A DNA stretch of 64,000 nt, from NCBI RefSeq assembly GCF_007833355.1, contig NZ_CP020914.1, positions 2,280,047-2,344,046 on the forward strand. Reading direction: 5' to 3'. This DNA is from Denitratisoma sp. DHT3. Its GTDB lineage: Bacteria > Pseudomonadota > Gammaproteobacteria > Burkholderiales > Rhodocyclaceae. Shown in pieces: positions 43,750 through 55,388 of the stretch. Both the position numbers and the translations under genes were made by a program. The notes under the pieces were generated by a model. The model made no database searches. It was given only the letters and a program-made list of their open reading frames with translations, and was not told the DNA's origin. Within the stretch, counting starts at the first letter, position 1. Every line of letters begins with the position of its first letter.

Positions 43750-45297
43750 ATGGCTGCCGCCGATGCCACGCACCCGCCCCTGCCGGCGGGGGAACGCCTC
43801 ATCGCCACCCTGGCGGTCTCGCTGGCCATCTTCATGTACGGCCTGGACATGGCGGTGGCCAACGTCTCGATCCCGGCCATCGCCGGCGACCTGGGCGGCT
43901 CCCTGAGCCAGGGCACCTGGGTCATCACCGCCTACGCCGTCGCCAACGCGATCGTGATTCCCCTGACCGGCTGGCTGACGACCCGCTTCGGCCAGGTGCG
44001 GCTGTTCGTCGCCTCGGTGTTGCTGTTCACCCTGGCCTCGGCGCTGTGCGGCCTGTCCACCAGCCTGGAGATGCTGGTGTTCTTCCGCGGGGTGCAAGGC
44101 TTCGTCGCCGGACCGATGAATCCGCTCTCCATGGCGCTGCTGCTTTCCGCCTACCCGCCTCGGCAGGCTGCGGTGGCGATGGCCGCCTCGATGATGACCG
44201 GCATGATGTCCCCCGCCCTGGGCCCCATCCTCGGCGGCTGGATCACCGACAACCTTTCCTGGCCCTGGATCTTCTACATCAACATTCCGGTGGGCCTGTT
44301 CGCGGCGGCGGTGAGCTGGCGCATCTTCCGCCGGCGCGAGACGCCCCGCGTCAGGCAGCCGGTCGATTATGTGGGGCTGGCCCTGCTGGTGACCTGGGTC
44401 GGCGCCCTGCAGATCATGCTCGACCTGGGACGGGAACGCAGCTGGTTCGAGTCGCCGCTGGTGGTGGCACTGGGGCTGGTGGCTCTGGCGGGCTTCCTGT
44501 TTTTCCTGGTCTGGGAATGGTACGAAGCCCATCCGGCGGTCGAGCTGCGGCTGTTCAAGATTCCCAGTTTCGCCGTCAGCATCTGCATCCTGGCCGTCGT
44601 CAACGTGCCCTATTTCGGCAACGTGGTGCTGACGCCGCTCTGGCTCCAGGGTTCCCTGGGCTACACCGCCACCCTCTCCGGCTTCGTCGTCATGGGCGGC
44701 GGCCTGGCGATGTTCTTTTTCCAGCCCGTCGTCGGCAAGCTGGTGCCCCGGCTCGGCAGCCGGGAATTCGCCACCCTCGGGCTCGTCATCCTGATCGTCG
44801 CCTGCTATCTGCGCATCGGCTTCACCCCCGATCTGACCACCGGCGATCTGATCCTGCCGCAAGTCCTGCAGGGCCTGGGCACGGCGGCCATTTTCATGCC
44901 CATCGTGCTGCTGTCCTTGAACGGCGTGCCGCAGTCGAAGGTGGCCAGCGCCTCCGGACTGAACGCCTTCGCCCGCATCCTGGCGACCGGCACCGGCACC
45001 TCGATCGCGACCTCGCTCTGGGACCAGCGCACCATCCATCACCATGCGATCCTCAGCGAGCGGATCAATCCCTACAACGCGGACGCGGCCGCCGCCCTCG
45101 GCGACCTGACCCGCCAGTTCGGCGCCGAGGATGGATTGCGCAGCATCGATCGGCTGATCACCTCCCAGGCCCAGACCATGGCGATCAACGACTACAACGT
45201 GTTCGCGCTGGTCCTGTTCGCGCTCTGCATCGTGCTGATCTGGTCCCTGCGCCGCCAGGCCGCGGCCACGCATCCGGTCCCGGCCGGAGACCACTGA
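43750..45297 (+). CDS. emrB: DHA2-family MFS multidrug transporter (EmrB-type), copy 1
   Basis: This 515-residue protein with about 14 TM helices has DHA2 signatures ATLAVSLAIFMYGLDMAVANVSIPAI (helix 1), motif A-like TTRFGQVRLF and motif C GPILGGWITDNLSWPWIFYINIP. Proton-driven export of hydrophobic drugs or pathway products. First of three consecutive homologues, and very close to copy 2. A 20-bp gap follows the adaptor gene. Confidence 0.92.
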   Translation: MAAADATHPPLPAGERLIATLAVSLAIFMYGLDMAVANVSIPAIAGDLGGSLSQGTWVITAYAVANAIVIPLTGWLTTRFGQVRLFVASVLLFTLASALCGLSTSLEMLVFFRGVQGFVAGPMNPLSMALLLSAYPPRQAAVAMAASMMTGMMSPALGPILGGWITDNLSWPWIFYINIPVGLFAAAVSWRIFRRRETPRVRQPVDYVGLALLVTWVGALQIMLDLGRERSWFESPLVVALGLVALAGFLFFLVWEWYEAHPAVELRLFKIPSFAVSICILAVVNVPYFGNVVLTPLWLQGSLGYTATLSGFVVMGGGLAMFFFQPVVGKLVPRLGSREFATLGLVILIVACYLRIGFTPDLTTGDLILPQVLQGLGTAAIFMPIVLLSLNGVPQSKVASASGLNAFARILATGTGTSIATSLWDQRTIHHHAILSERINPYNADAAAALGDLTRQFGAEDGLRSIDRLITSQAQTMAINDYNVFALVLFALCIVLIWSLRRQAAATHPVPAGDH

Positions 45298-45300
45298 ACC

Positions 45301-46854
45301 ATGTCCGCCGCCCACGCGCCCCACCCGCCCCTGCCCGGCAGCGAACGCCTGCTGGCGACCATCGCGGTGTCCCTGGCCATCTTCATGTACGGCCTGGACA
45401 TGGCGGTGGCCAACGTCTCGATCCCGGCCATCACCGGCAACCTCGGCGTTTCGCTCAACCAGGGCACCTGGGTGATCACCTCCTACGCCGTCGCCAACGC
45501 GATCGTGATCCCGCTGACCGGCTGGCTCACCGCCCGCTTCGGCCAGGTGCGGCTGTTCCTCACTTCCGCGCTGTTGTTCACCCTGGCCTCGGCGTTGTGC
45601 GGCCTGTCCACCAGCCTGGAGATGCTGGTGTTCTTCCGCTGTGTGCAGGGCGCGGTGGCCGGACCGATGAATCCGCTGGCGATGGCCCTGCTGTTGGCCG
45701 CCTATCCGCCGCAGAAGGCGGCGTTCGCGATGGGCGCCTCGATGATGACGGCGATGATGTCGCCCGCGCTGGGACCGGTGCTGGGCGGCTGGATCACGGA
45801 CAATTTCTCCTGGCCCTGGATCTTCTACATCAACATTCCCGTCGGCCTGTTCTCCACCTGGGTCAGCTGGCGCATCTTCCGCCACCGCGAGTCGCCACGC
45901 GTCAAGCAGCCGGTGGACTACGTGGGCCTGATCCTGCTGGCCATCTGGGTCGGCGCATTCCAGGTGATGATGGAGCAGGGCCGCGAACACAACTGGTTCG
46001 ACTCCGCCTGGGTGATCTTCCTCGGCATCACCTGCGTCACCGGTCTGATCTTCTTCCTGGTCTGGGAATGGTACGAGCCCCATCCGGTGGTGGAATTGCG
46101 GCTGTTCAAGATTCCAACCTTTTCCGTCAGCGCCACCATCGGCATCTTCACCAGCCTGCCCTTCTTCGGCAACATCGTGCTGACGCCGCTCTGGCTGCAA
46201 AGCTCGCTCGGCTACTCGGCGACCCAGGCCGGCCAGGTCGCCATGTTCAGCGGGCTGTTCATGTTCCTCTTCCAGCCCCTGGTGGCCCGCGCGGTGCCGC
46301 GGCTCGGCAGCCGCCGGCTGGCGGTGGTCGGGCTGTGCATCCTGATCGTCTCGGTGTATCTGCGCACCGGCTTCAACCCGCTCCTCACCAGCGTCGACAT
46401 CATCATACCCATGGCCTTGCAGGGCATCGGCGCCGGCGCCGTCTTCATGCCCATCGCGCTGCTCTACATCTCCGACATGCCGCCGGCAAAAATCGCCAGC
46501 GCCAACGGCATCTACGCCTTCACCCGCACGCTGTCGATCGGCATCGGCACCTCGGTCGCCACCAGCCTGTGGGACAACCGCACCAGCCATCACCACGCGC
46601 AGTTGACGGCCCAGATCACCCCCTACAACGATGCCGCGACACAGGCGCTGGGCGGGCTGAGCGCGTCCCTCGGCAACGAGGGTGCCCTGGCGACGATGGA
46701 GCGGCTCATCACGGTGCAGGCCCAGACCCTCGGCGTGAATGACTACAACGTGTTCGCGATCGGATTGCTGCTGGCCGGCATCGCCTTCATCCTCCTGGTA
46801 AAGCCGGGCCGGCCGGCCGGCGCCGCGATGCCGGCGCCGATACTGGAACACTGA
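45301..46854 (+). CDS. emrB: DHA2-family MFS multidrug transporter (EmrB-type), copy 2
   Basis: This 517-residue protein is nearly collinear with copy 1 (IFMYGLDMAVANVSIPAI, ARFGQVRLF, GPVLGGWITDNFSWPWIF) and starts 3 bp after its stop. Both copies share long identical stretches, so they come from a fairly recent duplication. Differences lie mainly in the cytoplasmic loop and last helices, which may shift substrate range. Confidence 0.92.
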   Translation: MSAAHAPHPPLPGSERLLATIAVSLAIFMYGLDMAVANVSIPAITGNLGVSLNQGTWVITSYAVANAIVIPLTGWLTARFGQVRLFLTSALLFTLASALCGLSTSLEMLVFFRCVQGAVAGPMNPLAMALLLAAYPPQKAAFAMGASMMTAMMSPALGPVLGGWITDNFSWPWIFYINIPVGLFSTWVSWRIFRHRESPRVKQPVDYVGLILLAIWVGAFQVMMEQGREHNWFDSAWVIFLGITCVTGLIFFLVWEWYEPHPVVELRLFKIPTFSVSATIGIFTSLPFFGNIVLTPLWLQSSLGYSATQAGQVAMFSGLFMFLFQPLVARAVPRLGSRRLAVVGLCILIVSVYLRTGFNPLLTSVDIIIPMALQGIGAGAVFMPIALLYISDMPPAKIASANGIYAFTRTLSIGIGTSVATSLWDNRTSHHHAQLTAQITPYNDAATQALGGLSASLGNEGALATMERLITVQAQTLGVNDYNVFAIGLLLAGIAFILLVKPGRPAGAAMPAPILEH

Positions 46855-46855
46855 G

Positions 46856-48409
46856 ATGAACGCGGCCCACGCCCCATTGCCCCCCATCGAGGGCGGCAAG
46901 CGCCTCTTGGCCACCCTGGCGGTCTCCCTGGCCTGCTTCATGTACACCCTGGAGATGGCGGTGGCCAATCTCTCCCTGCCGGCCATCGCCGGCGACCTGG
47001 GCGTGTCACCGCCCCAGGCGACCTGGGTGATCACCGCCTACGCCGTCACCAGCGCCATCATCACCCCCCTCTCCGGGTGGCTCACCGCCCGCGTCGGCCA
47101 GGTGCGGCTGTTCGTCTACTCCTTGCTGCTGTTCGCGCTGACCTCCCTGTTCTGCGCGCTGGCCACCAGCCTGCCGCTGCTGATTCTCGCCCGCTGCCTG
47201 CAGGGCGCCGTGGTGGCGCCGCTGATGCCGGTGGCGATCGCCTTGCTGCTGCAAGCCTATCCGCCGAGCCAGGCGGCGCTGGCGGTCTCCATTTCGATGT
47301 TCACCATGATGTTCTCGCCCGTGGTGGGGCCGATCATCGGCGGCTGGATCACCGAGAATCTGTCCTGGCCCTGGATCTTCTACATCAACGTGCCGATCGG
47401 CGTGCTGGTGGCGATCGCCTCGTGGCGGCTGTTCAAGGACCGGGAATCGCCCCGGGTGCGCCAGCCGGTGGATATGGTGGGCCTGATCCTGCTGGCGATC
47501 TGGGTCGGGGCGTTGCAGATCCTGCTGGACAAGGGGCGGGAACTGGGCTGGTTCGAGTCGGGGGAAATCCTCGCCCTGGGCGTCACGGCGCTGATGGGGT
47601 TCTGCTTCTTCCTGGTCTGGGAATGGTACGAGGCCCATCCGATCGTGGAATTGCGGCTCTTCGCCAACCGCAACTTCGTGGTGGGGACGGCCACCAACAG
47701 CCTCTGGAGCTTCATCTACCTGGGCAACATCCTGCTGCTGCCGCTCTGGCTGCAGCAGTCGCTGGGCTACACCGCCACCTGGGCCGGTCTGGTGGTGGCG
47801 CCCAGCGGCCTGGCCGCGGTGATCATGCAGCCGGTGGCCAATCGCCTGCTGGGCGTGTCCGGCATCCGTTCCCTGGCCACGGTGGGCCTTGCCATGCTGG
47901 CCCTGGCCGCCTATCTGCGGGCGGGGTTCACCAGCGGCGTGGCGCCGGAGCACATCGTCCCGGCGCAGATCTGCAACGGCATCGGCTCGACCTGCTTTTC
48001 CCTGGCCAGCAGCCTGCTGCTGTTCAACGGCCTGAGCCAGTGGCAGATCGCCAGCGCCTCCGGACTCTCATCCTTCGTGCGCCTGATGGCGACCGCCATG
48101 GGGACGTCGTTCGCCGCCACGATCTGGGACAGCCGCACCTACCATCATCGCAGCGAACTGGCGGCCCACGTCACCCCTTACGACAACGCCATCGGCCAGT
48201 TCATGAACAGCGCGTCGGCGCTGGGCATGGATCTCACGGGGGCGCTGATCGCGGTCGAGCATCAGCTCACGGCGCAGGCGCAGACCCTCGCCGCCAACGA
48301 TTATTTCTGGCTTTCCTCACTGCTGTTTCTGGGCATCGCGGCACTCATCTGGCTGGCGCGCCCCGTCGCCGCGCCGCCGGGGACGCCGCCGGCGGTACTG
48401 GAGCACTGA
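46856..48409 (+). CDS. emrB: DHA2-family MFS multidrug transporter (EmrB-type), copy 3
   Basis: This 517-residue protein starts one base after copy 2. The first helix reads CFMYTLEMAVANLSLPAI, with Glu in place of the Asp found in copies 1 and 2. It is more diverged (TARVGQVRLF, GPIIGGWITENLSWPWIF), so this duplication is older. It ends the operon; the next gene is convergent, 9 bp away. Confidence 0.92.
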   Translation: MNAAHAPLPPIEGGKRLLATLAVSLACFMYTLEMAVANLSLPAIAGDLGVSPPQATWVITAYAVTSAIITPLSGWLTARVGQVRLFVYSLLLFALTSLFCALATSLPLLILARCLQGAVVAPLMPVAIALLLQAYPPSQAALAVSISMFTMMFSPVVGPIIGGWITENLSWPWIFYINVPIGVLVAIASWRLFKDRESPRVRQPVDMVGLILLAIWVGALQILLDKGRELGWFESGEILALGVTALMGFCFFLVWEWYEAHPIVELRLFANRNFVVGTATNSLWSFIYLGNILLLPLWLQQSLGYTATWAGLVVAPSGLAAVIMQPVANRLLGVSGIRSLATVGLAMLALAAYLRAGFTSGVAPEHIVPAQICNGIGSTCFSLASSLLLFNGLSQWQIASASGLSSFVRLMATAMGTSFAATIWDSRTYHHRSELAAHVTPYDNAIGQFMNSASALGMDLTGALIAVEHQLTAQAQTLAANDYFWLSSLLFLGIAALIWLARPVAAPPGTPPAVLEH

Positions 48410-48417
48410 GGGCCGGC

Positions 48418-49875
48418 TCAGGCGTGGATGCCGCCCAGGCACCAGTACTGGGTCTCCAGGTAATCCTCGATGCCGTGGCGGGAACCCTCCCGCCCCAGGC
48501 CCGATTCCTTCATGCCGCCGAAAGGCGCCACCTCCGTCGAGATCGCGCTTTCGTTGATGCCGACCATGCCGTACTCCAGCGCCTCGGCGACGCGGAACAC
48601 CCGCGCCACGTCGCGGCTGTAGAAGTAGGCGGCAAGGCCGTATTCGGTGTCGTTGGCGAGCCGGATCGCCTCGGCCTCGTCGCGGAAGCGGAACAGCGGC
48701 GCCACCGGGCCGAAGGTCTCCTCGCGGGCGATGCGCATCGCCGGCGTCACGTCGGCCAGGATCGTCGGCTGGAAGAAGTTGCCGCCCAGCGCGTGGCGGG
48801 CGCCGCCGGCCAGCAGGCGGGCGCCCTTGTCCAGCGCGTCCCGCACGTGGGCCTCCACCTTGCTCACGGCAGCCGCCTCGATCAGGGGACCGATGCGGCT
48901 GGCCGGATCGCGCCCGTCGCCGACGGCCAGCTCCGCCACCGCGACGGCCAGGCGGCGCGCGAACTCGTCGTAGATGCCGTCCTGAATCAGCAGACGGTTG
49001 GCGCAGACGCAGGTCTGGCCGGCGTTGCGGTACTTGGAGGCGACCGCGCCGCGCACCGCCAGGTCGAGATCGGCGTCGTCGAAGACGATGAAGGGCGCGT
49101 TGCCGCCGAGTTCCAGGGAGACCTTCTTCACCGTGTCGGCGCACTGCCGCAGCAGCAGCTTGCCCACCTCGGTGGAGCCGGTGAAGCTGAGCTTGCGCAC
49201 CGTGGGGCTGGCGCACAGCACCTGCCCCACGGTCTGCGGATCGGCGCTGGTGATCACGTTGAACACGCCCGGCGGCAGACCGGCCCGCGCGCCCAGTTCG
49301 GCCAGCGCCAGCGCCGAGAATGGCGTCAGTTCCGCCGGCTTGGCCACCATCGTGCAGCCGGCGGCGAGCGCCGCGCCGACCTTGCGGGTGAGCATTGCGG
49401 AGGGGAAGTTCCACGGCGTGATCGCGGCGCAGACGCCGACCGGCGTCTTCCGCACCAGCAGGCGCCGGTCGGGCGCGGTGGCGGGGATGGTTTCGCCATA
49501 GACCCGCTTGCCCTCCTCGGCGAACCACTCGATGAAGGATGCGCCGTAGGCGATCTCGCCCCGCGCCTCGGCCAGGGGCTTGCCCTGCTCCGCCGTCAGC
49601 AGGCGGGCCAGATCTTCCTGGTGGGTCAGGATCAGTTCGCACCAGCGGCGCAGGACGGCGCCCCGCTCGCGCGCGGTGCGGCGCCGCCAGTCCGGCCAGG
49701 CATCGGCCGCGGCGCGGATCGCCACCTCCGTCTGCGCCCGCCCCAGGTCCGGCACGGTCCCCAGCAGCGCGCCCGTGGCCGGATCGCGGACATCGAACCC
49801 GCCGCCCGCGCCATCGATCCATTGACCATCGACATGGGCCTGCTGACGGAACAGGCCGGGATCATCCAGATTCAT
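48418..49875 (-). CDS. gabD: NAD(P)-dependent succinate-semialdehyde dehydrogenase
   Basis: This 485-residue aldehyde dehydrogenase has TPWNFPSAMLTRKVGAALAAGC, FTGSTEVGKLL, the general-base Glu in LELGGNAPF (about 253), nucleophile Cys in AGQTCVCANR (about 287) and C-terminal FGGMKESGLGREGS. GabD-type enzymes oxidise succinate semialdehyde to succinate. It is monocistronic, convergent with the efflux operon. GabD is the best match by motif, but other semialdehydes are possible. Confidence 0.88.
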   Translation of the reverse strand: MNLDDPGLFRQQAHVDGQWIDGAGGGFDVRDPATGALLGTVPDLGRAQTEVAIRAAADAWPDWRRRTARERGAVLRRWCELILTHQEDLARLLTAEQGKPLAEARGEIAYGASFIEWFAEEGKRVYGETIPATAPDRRLLVRKTPVGVCAAITPWNFPSAMLTRKVGAALAAGCTMVAKPAELTPFSALALAELGARAGLPPGVFNVITSADPQTVGQVLCASPTVRKLSFTGSTEVGKLLLRQCADTVKKVSLELGGNAPFIVFDDADLDLAVRGAVASKYRNAGQTCVCANRLLIQDGIYDEFARRLAVAVAELAVGDGRDPASRIGPLIEAAAVSKVEAHVRDALDKGARLLAGGARHALGGNFFQPTILADVTPAMRIAREETFGPVAPLFRFRDEAEAIRLANDTEYGLAAYFYSRDVARVFRVAEALEYGMVGINESAISTEVAPFGGMKESGLGREGSRHGIEDYLETQYWCLGGIHA

Positions 49876-49981
49876 GTTCGCTCTCCGTCGTGGAATATTT
49901 CAAGGTAGCACGGCCCCCACCTCCATCGACAATCCCAAGCGCACCGCGCATCTGGTGAAACACGTTCATACCAGGCGAACG

Positions 49982-50026
49982 ATTGTTATATTGCTCATGA
50001 ACAATACATTGCTAGAATGCAATATA
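49982..50026. promoter_or_regulatory. inverted repeats over the start of a toxin-antitoxin-like pair
   Basis: TATATTGC (49987-49994) and GCAATATA (50019-50026) form a perfect 8-bp inverted repeat ending at the start codon. A second pair, ATTGTT/AACAAT (49982-49987 and 50000-50005), overlaps it. It fits autoregulation by the HTH protein two genes on. Confidence 0.55.
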
Positions 50027-50304
50027 TGAAAGCCGCCCGCATTGTCCAAGCCAAAGAAATCCGGGACGACGGTTCCATCGTCGAGATCGTGGCCTGGGAG
50101 CTCGATGCGCCGCTGCCACCCTGCGCCCACCGTTACAAATACCGTCTGTTTTTTGGTCGTGCCGGTGAATGCTACGTCCGTTATGACAATGAGCGCGGCA
50201 AGGGAGACCATCGGCACTTCGGCAATGAGGAAACGGCCTACGCATTCACATCCATCAATGCGCTGCTGGACGATTTCGAGCGCGATGTCACAAACTGGAG
50301 GTAA
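50026..50304 (+). CDS. DUF6516-like small protein, putative toxin
   Basis: This is a 92-residue protein from ATG 50026 (an ATG at 50017 is in frame). The pattern is IVEIVAWELDAPLPPCAHRYKYRLFFGR, then CYVRYDNERGKGDHRH and helical FTSINALLDDFERD. This matches the DUF6516 type encoded beside small HTH proteins; toxin function is inferred from the pairing. The next gene starts 3 bp after its stop. Confidence 0.7.
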   Translation: MKAARIVQAKEIRDDGSIVEIVAWELDAPLPPCAHRYKYRLFFGRAGECYVRYDNERGKGDHRHFGNEETAYAFTSINALLDDFERDVTNWR

Positions 50305-50307
50305 GCC

Positions 50308-50658
50308 ATGAAAGCCATTATCGAGGTCGGTCCCAAGGGTTCCATCTTTCGCAATGTGCGCACCCAGTTGGCGGATTCAAAGGATGGCCACGCACCCGAC
50401 TATCGGCTGACGTTCGAATCGGCCAGGGTCATGTTTGCGGAACTGACGCCCGCCAGGCTGGATTTGATCAATACATTGCACGGCATGGGCCCTGTGAGCA
50501 TCTATGCCCTGGCAAAGGCTGCCGGCCGAAATTACTCCAATGTCCATGCCGACATATCCCGCCTGATCGAACTGGGCATGGTGGAACGCAACGAGGACAC
50601 CGTGGAAGTGAAATTCGACGCCGTCGAAATCCATATGGATCTGGCCAAGGCTGCCTGA
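50308..50658 (+). CDS. small winged-helix protein (HVO_A0114-like), putative antitoxin
   Basis: This 116-residue protein has an N-terminal strand region and a winged helix: LTPARLDLINTLHGMGPVSIYALAKAAGRNYSNVHADISRLIELGMVER. The family occurs next to DUF6516 proteins, so this is probably the DNA-binding antitoxin. GGAGG lies before the ATG and a bidirectional terminator 41 bp after the stop. Confidence 0.78.
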   Translation: MKAIIEVGPKGSIFRNVRTQLADSKDGHAPDYRLTFESARVMFAELTPARLDLINTLHGMGPVSIYALAKAAGRNYSNVHADISRLIELGMVERNEDTVEVKFDAVEIHMDLAKAA

Positions 50659-50698
50659 TCGTGAACTACGCGAGATAAGCGCTTCCATACCGGCACCC

Positions 50699-50730
50699 AA
50701 CAAAAAGCCGCCCGAAGGCGGCTTTTTGTT
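50699..50730. terminator. bidirectional intrinsic terminator
   Basis: AAAAAGCCGCC-CGAA-GGCGGCTTTTT is symmetrical with A- and T-runs, so it serves both the small pair on the plus strand and the ribosomal operon on the minus strand. Confidence 0.9.
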
Positions 50731-50751
50731 GAAACGCGTTGCTGCCGGCGA

Positions 50752-51201
50752 TCAGTGCTCGCCCAGCACCGAGACGGTGATGGTGACCACCACGTCGGGA
50801 TGGGGCGCGACTTCGAGCTGGGTGTCGCCGATGGTCTTGAGCAGGCCGTTGGGCATGCGCACGGCGGCTTTCTCGACCTCGATGCCCTGCGCCTTGAGCG
50901 CATCGGCGACGTCGGCATTGCCGACGGAGCCGAACAGGCGGCCATCGACACCGGCCTTGCGGGTGATCTGCACCATCATGCCGTCGAGCTTGGTGCCCAG
51001 CGCCTGGGCGGCGGCCAGCTTCTCGGCCTGGACCTTTTCCAGCTCGGCGCGGCGGGCTTCGAACACTTTCAGGTTCTCGGCCGTGGCGCGCTTGGCCATG
51101 CCCTTCGGGATCAGGAAGTTGCGGGCATAGCCGTCCTTGACCTTGACCACGTCGCCGAGGCCGCCGAGGTTAACCACTTTTTCCATCAGAATGATTTGCA
51201 T
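50752..51201 (-). CDS. rplI: 50S ribosomal protein L9
   Basis: This 149-residue protein has the L9 start [34 protein letters not shown], a long connecting helix (about 40-75) and a C-terminal RNA-binding domain. ATG 51201 with GAGGGAC is preferred; the family begins exactly at MQIIL. It is the last gene of rpsF-priB-rpsR-rplI. Confidence 0.97.
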   Translation of the reverse strand: MQIILMEKVVNLGGLGDVVKVKDGYARNFLIPKGMAKRATAENLKVFEARRAELEKVQAEKLAAAQALGTKLDGMMVQITRKAGVDGRLFGSVGNADVADALKAQGIEVEKAAVRMPNGLLKTIGDTQLEVAPHPDVVVTITVSVLGEH

Positions 51202-51215
51202 GGTCTGTCCCTCGC

Positions 51216-51500
51216 TCAAGCGTTGTGCAGGTCGGTGTAGGGCATCAGGGCCAGGAAGCGGGCGCGCTTGATGGCCGTCGACAGCTGACGCTGATAGCCG
51301 GTCTTGGTGCCGGTGATGCGGGCGGGCATGATCTTGCCGGTCTCGGTGACGAAGTCCTTGAGGATTTCAACATCCTTGTAGTCGATCTCTTCGATCTTCT
51401 CCGCGCTGAAGCGGCAGAACTTGCGACGCTTGAACAGGCTGCGGCCCTTGTCGTCCTTGCGCTTGTTGTTAGCGCCCTTACCTTTTGGTTTGAATGCCAT
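51216..51500 (-). CDS. rpsR: 30S ribosomal protein S18
   Basis: This 94-residue protein has a basic head and the S18 core [38 protein letters not shown], then [18 protein letters not shown]. The first 18 residues (Lys- and Asn-rich) form a longer N-terminal extension than in E. coli. It overlaps the priB end by 23 bp. Confidence 0.97.
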   Translation of the reverse strand: MAFKPKGKGANNKRKDDKGRSLFKRRKFCRFSAEKIEEIDYKDVEILKDFVTETGKIMPARITGTKTGYQRQLSTAIKRARFLALMPYTDLHNA

Positions 51501-51822
51501 CTGGATTTCCTTCCAAAAATTCGATTGTCTTCACATGCAGCACCGGCGTCCGGCTCTTCAGGCTCCGGGCGGCGATGAAGCCGCCGAGATGAAGCCCGTC
51601 GCCCGTTTGTGCGCCGGTCAGCAGATTCGCTGTCGGCCCCACGGCCACACAGGGCATTTCGCATTCCACGCGCCGCATCGCTCCCGCCTCCTCCTGCTCG
51701 GACTGGTGTACCAAGCGGAATTCGACGACCGGAACGCCGGCTGGCGTGTAGCGCAATGCCCCCCGCTCAAGGATCTGCCCGGAGAGCCGGATCAGATTGG
51801 TGGCTGCGGCGGGGAACGTCAA
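51478..51822 (-). CDS. priB: primosomal replication protein N
   Basis: This 114-residue OB-fold single-strand-binding protein has [31 protein letters not shown] at its start and strand-rich remainder. It lies between rpsF and rpsR as in other betaproteobacteria. It helps PriA restart stalled forks. The gene starts one base after rpsF ends and overlaps rpsR. Confidence 0.93.
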   Translation of the reverse strand: MTFPAAATNLIRLSGQILERGALRYTPAGVPVVEFRLVHQSEQEEAGAMRRVECEMPCVAVGPTANLLTGAQTGDGLHLGGFIAARSLKSRTPVLHVKTIEFLEGNPDGIQTKR

Positions 51823-51823
51823 G

Positions 51824-52198
51824 TCAGGCAGCCGGCGCCTCCGCCTTGGCTTCGACCGCGGGCGTCAGGGAGCGGGACTTCTCTTCCTTCATCATCGGCG
51901 AGGGCGCAGTGACGGCCTTGTCCATCTTGATGGTCAGGTGGCGCAGCACGGCGTCGTTGAACTTGAAGGCGTTTTCCAGCTCGGCCAGGGTCTCGCCGTC
52001 GCACTCGATGTTCATCAGTACGTAGTGGGCCTTGTGCACCTTCTGGATCGGATAGGCCATCTGACGGCGGCCCCAGTCTTCCAGGCGATGGATCGCGCCG
52101 TTGCGGCCGGTCACCAGGGTCTGGTAGCGCTCGATCATGGCCGGAACCTGCTCGGACTGGTCCGGATGAACGATGAAAACGATTTCGTAGTGTCGCAT
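51824..52198 (-). CDS. rpsF: 30S ribosomal protein S6
   Basis: This 124-residue protein has [25 protein letters not shown] at the start, [16 protein letters not shown] and a helical end. An Ala/Glu-rich tail (EAKAEAPAA) extends past the family core. It is the first gene of the operon, with AAGGAG upstream. Confidence 0.97.
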   Translation of the reverse strand: MRHYEIVFIVHPDQSEQVPAMIERYQTLVTGRNGAIHRLEDWGRRQMAYPIQKVHKAHYVLMNIECDGETLAELENAFKFNDAVLRHLTIKMDKAVTAPSPMMKEEKSRSLTPAVEAKAEAPAA

Positions 52199-52264
52199 GC
52201 AATCTCCTTATGGCTGACAGCCCTCCCGGATGCGTGCGGGTGGGGCAAGGTTGAAAGGCCGCGA

Positions 52265-52293
52265 ATTGTAGGGGAAAACCCTCGCAAATTCAA
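52265..52293 (-). promoter_or_regulatory. sigma-70 promoter of the rpsF operon
   Basis: On the minus strand -35 TTGAAT (52293-52288) and -10 TACAAT (52270-52265) are spaced by 17 bp, about 65 bp before rpsF. Confidence 0.7.
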
Positions 52294-52300
52294 CATTGCT

Positions 52301-52329
52301 TTGACCTGGCGGCAACAGCTGCGTATAAT
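52301..52329 (+). promoter_or_regulatory. sigma-70 promoter of rplU-rpmA
   Basis: TTGACC (52301-52306) and TATAAT (52324-52329) have the ideal 17-bp spacing, 40 bp before rplU. This promoter is almost back to back with that of the rpsF operon. Confidence 0.85.
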
Positions 52330-52368
52330 CCGCCCCCTTTCGTACCATCCATCAATGGAGTCCATATC

Positions 52369-52680
52369 ATGTATGCGGTCATAAAAACCGGCGGCAAGCA
52401 GTATCGCGTCGCTGCCGGCGAAAAGATCAAAGTAGAACAGATACCGGCAGACGTGGGCGCTGAAATCACTCTCGACCAGGTTCTCATGGTCGGCGAGGGC
52501 GAGTCGGTGAAGATCGGCGCGCCCCTGGTTTCCGGCGCCAAGGTCACGGCCAAGGTCGTCTCCCACGGTCGTCACGACAAGATCCGGATTTTCAAGATGC
52601 GCCGGCGCAAGCACTACCAGAAGCACCAGGGCCATCGCCAGAACTACACCGAACTGGAAATCAGCGGCATCGCCGCCTGA
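52369..52680 (+). CDS. rplU: 50S ribosomal protein L21
   Basis: This 103-residue protein has [26 protein letters not shown] and C-terminal [21 protein letters not shown], the usual rRNA-binding end. It begins the rplU-rpmA-obgE-proB block. Confidence 0.98.
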   Translation: MYAVIKTGGKQYRVAAGEKIKVEQIPADVGAEITLDQVLMVGEGESVKIGAPLVSGAKVTAKVVSHGRHDKIRIFKMRRRKHYQKHQGHRQNYTELEISGIAA

Positions 52681-52704
52681 TGACGTAAGCGAAGGAGTCA
52701 TCAC

Positions 52705-52974
52705 ATGGCACACAAAAAAGCAGGCGGCAGTTCCCGCAACGGCCGCGACTCGGAATCGAAACGCCTGGGCGTCAAGCGCTACGGCGACCAACTGGTTTCC
52801 GCCGGCAGCATCATCGTGCGTCAGCGCGGCACCCAGTTCCACCCCGGCCTGAACGTCGGCATCGGCAAGGACCACACCCTGTTCGCCAAGATCGACGGCA
52901 AGGTGCAGTTCACCGTCAAGGGCGCGGCGCAGCGCAAGCTGGTCAACATCGTCCCCGTTGCCGAGCAAGCCTGA
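52705..52974 (+). CDS. rpmA: 50S ribosomal protein L27
   Basis: This 89-residue protein has [27 protein letters not shown], the conserved N-terminus reaching the peptidyl-transferase centre. It has no Firmicutes-type cleavable extension. GAAGGAG precedes the ATG. Confidence 0.98.
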   Translation: MAHKKAGGSSRNGRDSESKRLGVKRYGDQLVSAGSIIVRQRGTQFHPGLNVGIGKDHTLFAKIDGKVQFTVKGAAQRKLVNIVPVAEQA

Positions 52975-53001
52975 CGACGCAGCAAGGGTCCGTAGCCCGG
53001 C

Positions 53002-55226
<2,225 letters not shown>

Positions 55227-55388
55227 GCGAAGGTCCAGGGCGAACCGCGTACCGCGCGCCCTTACATCGCCTTACATTCGCCCCGCCTCCCGCAACACCC
55301 CGCCGGCCGCGACGGCGCTAGACTTCAGCGGGTCCGCGCCTCTTGCGGCGGACGTCCCGCAGCCAGCTGCCTCCCGAGCCCGCACACC

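Noticed and set aside
42142..47034. A minus-strand open frame of 1630 codons
   Set aside because: It is the antisense of the efflux genes, with Gln/His/Gly-rich sequence, as expected opposite GC-rich coding DNA.
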